Below are positions 25,153 to 32,801 of a DNA stretch of 32,801 nt, piece after piece. Position 1 is the first letter of the stretch. Each line of letters starts with the position of its first letter. The notes beneath the pieces were generated by a model. It made no database searches and was not told where the DNA came from. It saw only the letters and a program-made list of their open reading frames with translations. The stretch covers positions 1 to 32,801 of the forward strand of contig JAPLNB010000315.1 of assembly GCA_026693085.1 (NCBI GenBank), written 5' to 3'. The position numbers and the translations under genes were made by a program. The DNA is from Planctomycetota bacterium. GTDB taxonomy: Bacteria > Planctomycetota > Phycisphaerae > Tepidisphaerales > Tepidisphaeraceae.

Positions 25153-25926
25153 ATGTTGAGCGCCATCCTCTTTGATCTGGGCGATACCCTCTTCGACTTC
25201 GAGCCGATGGACACCCGCGCTGTTTTCAAAGAGGCCGGCCAGAAGACTTACGCTTACCTGGAAGCCCAGGGCCATCGGCTGCCCCCGTTCCGTAAGTATT
25301 TCCGCGCCCAGTATTTCGCCGTTCACTGGTCGTATCTGTTGTCCAAGATACGCCGCCGGGAGTTCAACAGTTTCGACCTGTTGGTCCGGCTCTGCCGGAA
25401 GATGAACCTGACACTGGACGACGCGACACTGCGGGAACTCGCGTGGCAGTGGTATCTACCGGTCACCAACTACAGCTCGGTCGCGGCAGACGTGGTGCCC
25501 ACCCTCCGCAAGCTTCGCGACCGCGGCTACAAGCTGGGGCTCGTATCCAACACCTTCATTCCCGGATTTGTGCTGGATAAACACATGGATCTGCATGGGC
25601 TGCTGGAGTTCTTCACGGTGAGGATTTATTCCAGCGAGGTCGGCTACCGCAAGCCGCACCGGCGGATCTTCGACATTGCACTGCAATCCATGGGGGTTCG
25701 GGCGGCCGAATCGCTGTTCGTGGGCGACCTGGTAAAGGCCGACATCGTGGGCGCTCAAGGGGTCGGAATGCGGGCGGCGCTTCGCCAACCATTCACAACA
25801 TCCGCCGTCCATCCCGTGGCCGATTTTGTGATCCGGAGGATCTCCGATCTGCACCAAGTCCTGACCGCCATCGGCGCCCCGGCGTCGGACATGCCGCAGG
25901 TGGAAGAGCTGGCGTGCGAGACCTAA
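25153..25926 (+). CDS. HAD-superfamily hydrolase (phosphatase-like)
   Basis: This 257-residue haloacid dehalogenase-type hydrolase is likely a phosphatase, with substrate unknown. Motif I is ILFDLGDTLFDF (Asp8 nucleophile, Asp11 general acid). Motif II is LGLVSNTF, motif III contains the Lys in VGYRKPHRRIFD, and motif IV is FVGDLVKADIVGAQ. A helical cap lies between (~15-90). The start is taken at ATG 25153; an in-frame TTG at 25141 is also open. A -10-like TATATA lies within a 14-bp palindrome at 25107-25120. The stop is 13 bp from the convergent PIG-L gene's stop. Confidence 0.85.
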   Translation: MLSAILFDLGDTLFDFEPMDTRAVFKEAGQKTYAYLEAQGHRLPPFRKYFRAQYFAVHWSYLLSKIRRREFNSFDLLVRLCRKMNLTLDDATLRELAWQWYLPVTNYSSVAADVVPTLRKLRDRGYKLGLVSNTFIPGFVLDKHMDLHGLLEFFTVRIYSSEVGYRKPHRRIFDIALQSMGVRAAESLFVGDLVKADIVGAQGVGMRAALRQPFTTSAVHPVADFVIRRISDLHQVLTAIGAPASDMPQVEELACET

Positions 25927-25939
25927 GGCGCCGTTCCCG

Positions 25940-26614
25940 TCATACCAACTGATCCAGTCCACCCAGTCCCAATACCTCGTATGTGAAAAACGGTTCCGCG
26001 TACGCCGTGCCGATTCGGCCGCCGAAGTAGGCGTTTAACGTCTGCACCATCTGTGGAACCGGGTTGTTACCCTGGCCAAATTGCGATTGGTAGCAGTGGA
26101 TCGCCGCCATCTTCGTCTCGATCTGCTGGCTGATGTCGATGCAGAAGGTGGGCTGGAAACTCAGTCGCAGGTGCGTGCAGAAGTAGTAGATGATCCGCTT
26201 GGGATGCCAGGGCTCGCCGGGGATATCGGTCTTCGTGAGCTTGGCGTCGAAGCGGGCGTCTTCGCCGATGCGGGTGACGGCCACGTGGTCGGGATGAGCA
26301 TCAATGGGATAGGGCAGGAACATCCAGTCCGGCCGATGAACGCGGATGACGGCGGCGAGCTTGTGGCGGCTCTCGATCGAGTGAACCACCTGGCGATTGG
26401 GCAAACCCAGCAGGCTCCGCTGCACGCCTATGATCCGGGCGGCGGCGGCCGATTCCCTGGCGCGGATCTCGGAAGAGCCGGTCGGGGTCGGCTCACCATC
26501 GGTCACATCCAGAATGTGAACGCGGTGGCCTTGTGCGGCCAGGCGGATGATGCTGCCGCCCATGCCCAGTTCCTGATCGTCCGGATGCGGGCCAACGACG
26601 AGAATCGATGCCAT
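25940..26614 (-). CDS. PIG-L family N-acetylglucosaminyl deacetylase-like protein
   Basis: This 224-residue zinc hydrolase is of the LmbE/PIG-L/BshB type and removes acetyl groups from amino-sugar conjugates; the substrate is not determined. The zinc-binding VVGPHPDDQELGMGG (His10, Asp12, Asp13) and the distal IDAHPDHVAVTRIG are both present. Asp13 is the presumed catalytic base. The start is ATG 26614, with GAGGAG six bases upstream; the frame extends further but with non-family sequence. It is followed upstream on the same strand by the 682-residue exported protein (gap 43 bp). Planctomycetes carry many such genes, so bacillithiol synthesis should not be assumed. Confidence 0.8.
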   Translation of the reverse strand: MASILVVGPHPDDQELGMGGSIIRLAAQGHRVHILDVTDGEPTPTGSSEIRARESAAAARIIGVQRSLLGLPNRQVVHSIESRHKLAAVIRVHRPDWMFLPYPIDAHPDHVAVTRIGEDARFDAKLTKTDIPGEPWHPKRIIYYFCTHLRLSFQPTFCIDISQQIETKMAAIHCYQSQFGQGNNPVPQMVQTLNAYFGGRIGTAYAEPFFTYEVLGLGGLDQLV

Positions 26615-26657
26615 GACACTCCTCGAAACTGGATATGCCCGCCCGGGGCACGCCAAG

Positions 26658-28706
26658 TCATTTTAACAGGGTCGCCAGCACCTCGGCGGCGGCGGCCGTG
26701 TCGCCCATAGCGGTCCGGAATTGCCAGAGGCGGATGGCGAAGCTGGCCTGCCGCTCAGGGCCAAACGGCGCGCCCTCGAGCGGGGTCATGAGTGACGCAG
26801 CCAGGCCAATAAAACCGTTCGGCAGAGCGCGACACTGCTCGCGATACGCGGCGGAACGAATGATCAAGGCCGTCAGCGGCCGGTAGCGGGCCTCGACCTT
26901 CGGCCATTGCTCCAACGCGCCGGGCGACTCGATGGCGAAGAGCGCAGAGGAATCGGCGCCGATGAACGCGGCGATTGCCTCGCGGAGCGCCGCGGCCTGC
27001 GGAGCGAGCACCGCCCGCAGATCAGCAGGCGTCATACGCCAGTCGATCCAACCTCTTAATGACTCCGTATTGGCCAAGGCGGCTTCCAGCACCGCGGCCT
27101 GTCTAAGCGCATCGTACAGAGTGCGCACGGCAGGCAGGCGGTCCATCTTGGCCGAATCGATCTCGCCGTTGGCCGACGCGGCCGCGGAGGCCAGTTCGGT
27201 AATCAGCCCCTTCCACTTGGCCTCCAGGAGCGACAGCTTGCCGCCAGCGTAGGTCCGATCGATCTGCGGCGGGATGTCTTTGGTGGTGAGCCGGCCGAGT
27301 TCGCTGGCGGTCTTGCCGAGCTGATGGAGGTCGTCCAGATACTTGGCCGCCTCGGCCTGCTGTTTCCCATGGGTGACGATGATGGTCGCGACCGTCGTTA
27401 CCCGCCGATCGAGATTGCCAAACTGCTTGGGCTTGAATGACGCCAGCGCATCGATTGTCGCGGGCATCTGATCGAGCTTGTTCAGCACATCGCCCACCCG
27501 CCGCATGCTCTCGATGTGTTGCTCCATGTCTTTGACGTTGGCGGAGGCCGCAGCGGTGCAGAACGCAACGCTGGACCGGGTAAACTGCTTGGCCAGCTCG
27601 TCCAGGTTCCTCCGCATGGCCTGGTAGGTGCCAAGCGGCGGCCTGGTGCGGGCCTCGAATTGGGCGCGATGCTTGGCGTACTGCTCGAGCATCGCGATGG
27701 CGCGGGCTCCTGGTTCAGGATTCTGACGCGCGAAAGTGAAAACGGGCAGGAATTGAGCGGTCTGTTCCGGCGTGAGCTTCAGCCGTTGGATGGCGGCGAG
27801 CATTAGGCGGTATTGCTGGAGGGCCGACACCTTGGTCTGACCGGTCGCCTGGGTCCGAGGGTCCATGAACAGCGCCAAACCCTCGGCGAGCTGCGCTTCC
27901 ATCTCCGCGCGGGACTCCGGCGAAACACCGATGTTGGCATTGAGGCCGCCGGCCAGTTCGAGCGCGATTTCGAGGATCTTACGGCAGGCCGCGTGGTCGG
28001 CAGCCGACCCGTTGGCGGGCTCCACGAGCACCCAGACCACAGCGATCAGTTGCTGGCGAAGGGCAGGGGAGACTCTCAATCTCGCCACCTCCTCGGCCAT
28101 CTGGACATCGGTGCGCTGGGTGGTGGCAATCGGCGTCGGGGTGGCCGCGGAGTTGTCGGCAGGCTTGATGGGAATCGGGCGCATTTGCGGGGGGACTTGC
28201 TGCGCTTCGGGGCCGGGATTGGAGAGCAACAGAAGCAGGATTCCCAGTTGGCGGCTGATCTGGTCAAGCTCGCCGACGGACTTGGCGTCGGGTAGGTTGA
28301 AGGTGAGCTTGTGCAGTCGGGCCATGCCATCGGTCTGGGCGGGGGTAAGCGTGTCGGTCCGGCTGAAGGCGGCCTCCAAAGCGGCGATGGAATCGAGCCA
28401 CAGGTCGGCACGGAGGCAGGTGGTGATCTGCGCGTCGCTCGAGGGTTGGGCGCCCTCGGCCTTGGCCAGCAGCCAACGCCAGACGATCCGCATGTCGATC
28501 TCCAGTTCCAGGCGCGGGAGCCTGTCGGCAGCGGTCTGGGCTCGCCGCATCATCCGCTGGGCGATCTGCTTTTCGACCTGGGCAAGCCGTGCCGCCAGAG
28601 CCGCCTTGACGGCGGACTTGTCGGCGGGCGGTGAGGCGGCATAGGTGAGACACGCTGGCAGAATCGCCAGAAGGCACGCGGCTTTGATCCAGTGGTTGTT
28701 CGTCAT
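26658..28706 (-). CDS. Exported helical protein of unknown function (682 residues)
   Basis: I do not recognise this family. Residues 1-23 are a signal peptide (IKAACLLAILPACLTYA, then ASPPAD). The rest is Ala/Leu/Arg/Gln-rich and predicted almost wholly helical, with many heptad-like stretches such as KAALAARLAQVEKQIAQRMM and VLNKLDQMPATIDALASF. A Pro-rich loop lies near 165-190. There are few cysteines and no recognisable catalytic motif. A periplasmic scaffold is possible, but this is composition-based only. It lies 43 bp upstream of PIG-L and downstream of the GT4 gene (gap 51 bp), which suggests the three genes are cotranscribed and an envelope/glycan context. Confidence 0.75.
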   Translation of the reverse strand: MTNNHWIKAACLLAILPACLTYAASPPADKSAVKAALAARLAQVEKQIAQRMMRRAQTAADRLPRLELEIDMRIVWRWLLAKAEGAQPSSDAQITTCLRADLWLDSIAALEAAFSRTDTLTPAQTDGMARLHKLTFNLPDAKSVGELDQISRQLGILLLLLSNPGPEAQQVPPQMRPIPIKPADNSAATPTPIATTQRTDVQMAEEVARLRVSPALRQQLIAVVWVLVEPANGSAADHAACRKILEIALELAGGLNANIGVSPESRAEMEAQLAEGLALFMDPRTQATGQTKVSALQQYRLMLAAIQRLKLTPEQTAQFLPVFTFARQNPEPGARAIAMLEQYAKHRAQFEARTRPPLGTYQAMRRNLDELAKQFTRSSVAFCTAAASANVKDMEQHIESMRRVGDVLNKLDQMPATIDALASFKPKQFGNLDRRVTTVATIIVTHGKQQAEAAKYLDDLHQLGKTASELGRLTTKDIPPQIDRTYAGGKLSLLEAKWKGLITELASAAASANGEIDSAKMDRLPAVRTLYDALRQAAVLEAALANTESLRGWIDWRMTPADLRAVLAPQAAALREAIAAFIGADSSALFAIESPGALEQWPKVEARYRPLTALIIRSAAYREQCRALPNGFIGLAASLMTPLEGAPFGPERQASFAIRLWQFRTAMGDTAAAAEVLATLLK

Positions 28707-28757
28707 GGTGGCCTGTCCTGCCTACAGGCTACAGAATCCGCCGGGGTTGCGAAAGGG

Positions 28758-29924
28758 CTATGCGCGGCGAGTGGCGTTGATGGCGTCCTGGTACACGCGA
28801 TCGAGCGCGTCGGCCATGGCGTTGGCGCCGAAACGCTGTAGGGCGAAGACTCGGCCGGCGATGCCCATGGCTTGGCGAAGCGATGGGTCGGTGAGCAATA
28901 CTGCAAGCTGCCGGGAGAAGGTCTCACGATCGAATGGCTGGACGAGGAAGCCGGTTTGCTTGTCGATGAGACCTTCGCGGTTGCCGTCGACGTCGTAGGC
29001 GATGACGGGTTTGCCGGCGAGTTGACCCTGGACCAGAGCTCGGGCGAGGCCTTCGCGGCGGGAAGGATGGACGAGGATGTCCATGGCGGCGGTCAGCTCG
29101 GGGATCCGTGTTGGAGGGACAAGGCCGGTGAGGATGAAGCGGTCGCGTAGGCCGAGGGCCGTCATGCGGTCTTCGAACGATTGGCGGAGCCTGCCATCGC
29201 CGACCCAGAGGAAGCGGAGGTTGGGGAACTGGACGCAGAGCGAGGGGGCGGCGTCGAGCAGGTCGTCGTGGCCCTTGAGATCGAACAGGCGGGCAACGGT
29301 TCCGACGATCAGGTGCTCGGGACGGATGCCGAGGGTCTGGCGGACCTGCTCGCGGGAGACTGGCGGATCGAGGAACGGCGAGGTCTCCATGCCGCTGTAG
29401 ACGGTGACGTATTGCTCCGTGCAGCCGATCCCCGCGGCCAGGGACTGGTCGCGCATGGCATCGGCGACACAGACGATCCGCGTGGTCAGCGGGGCCGCCT
29501 GCTTCTCGAGGACCTTGTAGACCCAATTGACCAGAGGCGAGGTGGAGGCGGTGAACGCCAGGCCGTGGATGGTGTGGATGATGGCGGGACAGCCGGCGTG
29601 GTGGGCGGCATGGCGGCCGAGGATACCGGCCTTGCTGGAGTGGGTGTGGACGATGTCGGGGCGGAGTTCGCGGAGGCGGCCAGTGAGGTGACGGTAAGCG
29701 CGGACGTCGCGGAGGGGGAGGATGGCGCGGCGAAGGTCGTCGAGGACCTCGATGCGGTAGCCATGGGAGACGGCCCGGTCCATGAGAGAGCCTTCGGGGC
29801 CGAGGGGTGGGCCGGTGATGAGGGTGACGTCATGGCCACGCTCGCGCTGGCGCTGGCAGGAGAGCAGGGTATTCTCCTGGGCGCCGCCGACGATGAGGCG
29901 AGTGATGAGGTGGATGATACGCAT
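28758..29924 (-). CDS. GT4-family glycosyltransferase (GT-B fold)
   Basis: This 388-residue retaining glycosyltransferase transfers a sugar from a nucleotide donor, probably in lipopolysaccharide, exopolysaccharide or glycoprotein synthesis. The N-terminal domain starts MRIIHLITRLIVGGAQENTL, with the usual GGAQ loop. DIVHTHSSKAGILGRHAAH follows. The C-terminal domain has VGTVARLFDLKGHDDLLDA, RFLWVGDGRLRQ and the donor-binding DILVHPSRREGLARALVQGQ (the E-x7-E-like region typical of GT4) and GKPVIAYDVDGNREGL. The length is normal, there is no membrane helix, and it is divergent from the GT-C-like gene. Acceptor and donor are unknown. Confidence 0.85.
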   Translation of the reverse strand: MRIIHLITRLIVGGAQENTLLSCQRQRERGHDVTLITGPPLGPEGSLMDRAVSHGYRIEVLDDLRRAILPLRDVRAYRHLTGRLRELRPDIVHTHSSKAGILGRHAAHHAGCPAIIHTIHGLAFTASTSPLVNWVYKVLEKQAAPLTTRIVCVADAMRDQSLAAGIGCTEQYVTVYSGMETSPFLDPPVSREQVRQTLGIRPEHLIVGTVARLFDLKGHDDLLDAAPSLCVQFPNLRFLWVGDGRLRQSFEDRMTALGLRDRFILTGLVPPTRIPELTAAMDILVHPSRREGLARALVQGQLAGKPVIAYDVDGNREGLIDKQTGFLVQPFDRETFSRQLAVLLTDPSLRQAMGIAGRVFALQRFGANAMADALDRVYQDAINATRRA

Positions 29925-30008
29925 GGGCGGGAAGCAAGGGTATGAGGATCGCGGGGCGGGGGCAAGATGGCTTGTGACGGTTGTGCAGGGCGGCTACGAT
30001 CGGTCGGT

Positions 30009-31574
30009 ATGATGGACGACGCGGGCAGAGTGCTTGGGGACTCGACTGAGGGGGGGAGGCGGTTGCTGTCGGTGGCGACGGGAGCGCTGCTTGTGTTTAC
30101 GGTGGTCCACTTTGGGCGGGCGTGGTACACCGGGGGGAATCTGGGGCAGTCGAGCGGGGTTGTGATCGGTCAGGCGATGGATTTGGCGGCGGGGGTGTTC
30201 TACCGGCCACTGGTGAGCGACTACGGGTATGGCGGGACGCGGTATATGCCGCTGTCGTTCGTGGTGATCGCACCGTTCATCCGGGCGGGGCTGGACCCGA
30301 TCAACACGGCGATCGCGATTACGCTGGTGGCGGACGTTCTGCTGCTGAGTGGGATCCATGTGCTGTTGCGGCGGTTGGGGGTGGACCGGTCGTTGGCTTG
30401 GACGGGTGCGGTGCTGGTGCTGTCGGCGGGGTGCGGGCAGTACGCAGCGACGACGGTTCGGGGGGATCTGCTGCCGGCGGCGCTGAACGTGTGGGGGTTG
30501 GCGTTTGGGGTGGGCGAGGGGAAACGGGCTCGGCCGGTGTTGGCGGGGGTGTTCTTTGTGCTGGCGTTTACGGGGAAGGTGGTGGCGTTGTATGGGGCGG
30601 CGGCGTGCGGTCTGGCGATGGTGCTGAGCGGTCGGTGGAAGGAAGCGGTGAAGCTGGCGGGGGTCGTGGCGATGGGGATGGTGGTGAGTGTGGGGTTGGT
30701 GAACTGGGCGAGCGGGGGGCGGTTCATGGAGAACATGCGTGCGTGCGCGGGCGTGGGGACGACTTGGGCATGGGTGCGGGAGTTCTACTGGCGGCGGTTG
30801 TGGGGTTCGGGGTTGGGGCTGGATTGGACGGCGATGGTGTGGTTCGGGTTGGCGGGGTTGTCGGTGTTGCGGATGCGGGTGGAGGAGCTGAGGCGGGCGT
30901 CGTTCTGGGCGTTGGTGATTACGGGGGTGGTGACGTTCGGGTTGTTCACGTCGCCGGGGGTGGCGTACAACGTGTTTCTGGACCTGGTGGTTGTCTCGGT
31001 CGTGTTCATCATCCTGCAGATTTCTGCTGGCAGGGTTCCGTATGTGGCGGGGGTGGTGGTGTTGTCGGTGGTGATGGTGGGTGCGATACCGTACCTGGTG
31101 TGGAAGCATGGGGACAAGGGGATGGGGCGGGCGCGTGCGGAGGCGACGGTGTTGGCGATAGGCAGAGGGGCGGGGCCGATCCTTTGCAAGCCACCGATGC
31201 TGGCGGTGTATGCGGGGGAGTCGCCGTATGTTCTGGACCCGTGGATGTTCAGGCATTTGGCGCAGCGGGATGAGTTTGAGGCGAGGTTGCATGGGGAGCT
31301 GAAGGCGGGGCATTTTCGGGCGGTGGTGGTGGATGACTTGGAGAGCGAGAAGGCGGAGGAAGGGGCGGGGAACCAGTTCGGGTGGGACTTTGTGGGTGCG
31401 ATGGAGGAGGGATACGGGGAGGCGGCGCGGGTGATGTGTGGGAAGAAGACGATGAGCGTGGTTTGGAAGCCGAAGTCGGAGGTGCAGTGGGGTGGGGTGC
31501 AGGTGGTGCAGACGCCGGTGGAGTGGACATGGTGGAGATGGTGGCGGGGGATGAAGCGGCGGTTTTTGTCGTAA
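30009..31574 (+). CDS. Polytopic membrane protein, GT-C glycosyltransferase-like
   Basis: This 521-residue protein has about ten predicted helices. The first extracytoplasmic loop carries YRPLVSDYGYGGTRYMPLSF, resembling the acidic loop of GT-C (PMT/ArnT-like) enzymes that use polyprenyl-phosphate sugars; the acidic residue in YRPLVSDYGY would be the candidate catalytic site. After the last helix, a soluble C-terminal region (~370-521) has KAGHFRAVVVDDLES. The start is ATG 30009, with ATG 30012 as a neighbour; the frame is open further left, but without family-like sequence. It is divergent from the GT4 gene, which suggests a shared glycan pathway. The plus strand is strikingly G-rich here. 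The GT-C family assignment is tentative. Confidence 0.65.
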   Translation: MMDDAGRVLGDSTEGGRRLLSVATGALLVFTVVHFGRAWYTGGNLGQSSGVVIGQAMDLAAGVFYRPLVSDYGYGGTRYMPLSFVVIAPFIRAGLDPINTAIAITLVADVLLLSGIHVLLRRLGVDRSLAWTGAVLVLSAGCGQYAATTVRGDLLPAALNVWGLAFGVGEGKRARPVLAGVFFVLAFTGKVVALYGAAACGLAMVLSGRWKEAVKLAGVVAMGMVVSVGLVNWASGGRFMENMRACAGVGTTWAWVREFYWRRLWGSGLGLDWTAMVWFGLAGLSVLRMRVEELRRASFWALVITGVVTFGLFTSPGVAYNVFLDLVVVSVVFIILQISAGRVPYVAGVVVLSVVMVGAIPYLVWKHGDKGMGRARAEATVLAIGRGAGPILCKPPMLAVYAGESPYVLDPWMFRHLAQRDEFEARLHGELKAGHFRAVVVDDLESEKAEEGAGNQFGWDFVGAMEEGYGEAARVMCGKKTMSVVWKPKSEVQWGGVQVVQTPVEWTWWRWWRGMKRRFLS

Positions 31575-31584
31575 TATTGCTTCG

Positions 31585-32493
<909 letters not shown>

Positions 32494-32801
32494 AGGGGAT
32501 GCCTTTTTACGCGAAGGATGGGGAGGGGTAAAGATGGGGAGGGGAATTTGTCTTTTTGATTTTTGATTTTCGGAGGGGAGATCGGGTTTCGGGTTTCGGG
32601 GGCGTCATCAGGGGGGGAAACGATGAATGATGAATGATGAACGATGAATCAGAGAGCGCGATGGGATTTTCGAATTTGGATTTTGGATTTTCGAAGGGGG
32701 TGGGGGCGTTAGTCTGGGGCTGGCCGGTTGTGGGGGGGGAAATGGGTTCGTTTTGTTGGTTGTCGTTGGTCATTTGTCCTGGGTCTGTTGTCGGTGGATC
32801 G
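32494..32801. repeat. Repeat-rich intergenic stretch, no gene recognised
   Basis: This contains several direct repeats: TTTTTGATTTTTGATTTT (32553-32570), GGGTTTCGGGTTTCGGG (32584-32600), a GATGAATGATGAATGATGAAC run (32622-32642) and TTTTCGAATTTGGATTTTGGATTTTCGAA (32667-32695). An open frame on the minus strand (32773-32507) translates to low-complexity sequence and has no family signal; I treat it as non-coding. The G-runs on the plus strand are conspicuous. Confidence 0.6.

Noticed and set aside
32507..32773. An 88-codon minus-strand open frame near the right edge
   Set aside because: Its translation is low-complexity sequence produced by short DNA repeats, with no ribosome-binding site or family signal.

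Overview
The window looks like a high-GC Gram-negative chromosome, most likely a planctomycete (Planctomycetota, probably Phycisphaerae-like). The evidence is an LptD-type outer-membrane protein, a PEP-CTERM-type C-terminus, a DUF6677-like membrane protein, a ThiD2-ThiE fusion, a Tat-exported sugar isomerase-like protein, and many GTG/TTG starts. No rRNA, tRNA, CRISPR array or phage was seen. Several intergenic gaps carry recognisable sigma-70 promoters (TTGnnn, 16-17 nt, TATAAT-like) and rho-independent terminators.

Layout. 1-1414: the right end of an insertion sequence, with the last 42 codons of its transposase, abuts and truncates a minus-strand sppA protease gene. 1.7-4.7 kb: a cysteine-free LptD homologue with its own promoter and terminator. 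4.8-8.0 kb: a minus-strand pair, a secreted clan-A glycoside hydrolase and a Tat-exported TIM-barrel isomerase-like protein. 8.2-9.0 kb: an exported PEP-CTERM-like protein with a Cys/Gln pair typical of thioester adhesin domains. 9.07-10.0 kb: a solitary adenine DNA methyltransferase gene with a one-base frameshift and an apparently leaderless promoter. 10.2-13.0 kb: thiD2-thiE, then murJ broken by one in-frame TAG. 13.0-17.3 kb: a tightly packed minus-strand run (parA, vanZ-like, HIT, marC, pfkB kinase, DUF6677-like, small membrane protein).

17.4-17.7 kb holds a 22-residue lysine-rich gene with promoter, strong Shine-Dalgarno sequence and terminator. 17.8-23.1 kb reads rightward: gpmI, a 7Fe-type ferredoxin, a CopA-type copper ATPase, and a 146-residue protein whose C-terminal two thirds is almost all Glu/Asp. 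23.1-24.1 kb reads leftward: a four-helix membrane protein coupled to arfB. 24.3-25.9 kb: elbB and a HAD hydrolase. 25.9-29.9 kb reads leftward: a PIG-L deacetylase, a 682-residue exported protein of unknown function, and a GT4 glycosyltransferase. 30.0-31.6 kb: a polytopic GT-C-like protein. 31.6-32.5 kb: sucD, followed by a repeat-rich AT/G-rich intergenic stretch to the window edge.

Together the genes cover envelope biogenesis (lptD, murJ, glycosyltransferases, sppA), central metabolism (gpmI, sucD, ferredoxin, thiamine) and housekeeping (ribosome rescue, ParA, copper export). There is no obvious single-purpose island. The most notable items are the tiny basic gene, the aromatic-punctuated polyacidic protein, the thioester-like PEP-CTERM protein, and three broken or interrupted genes (sppA, the methyltransferase, murJ).
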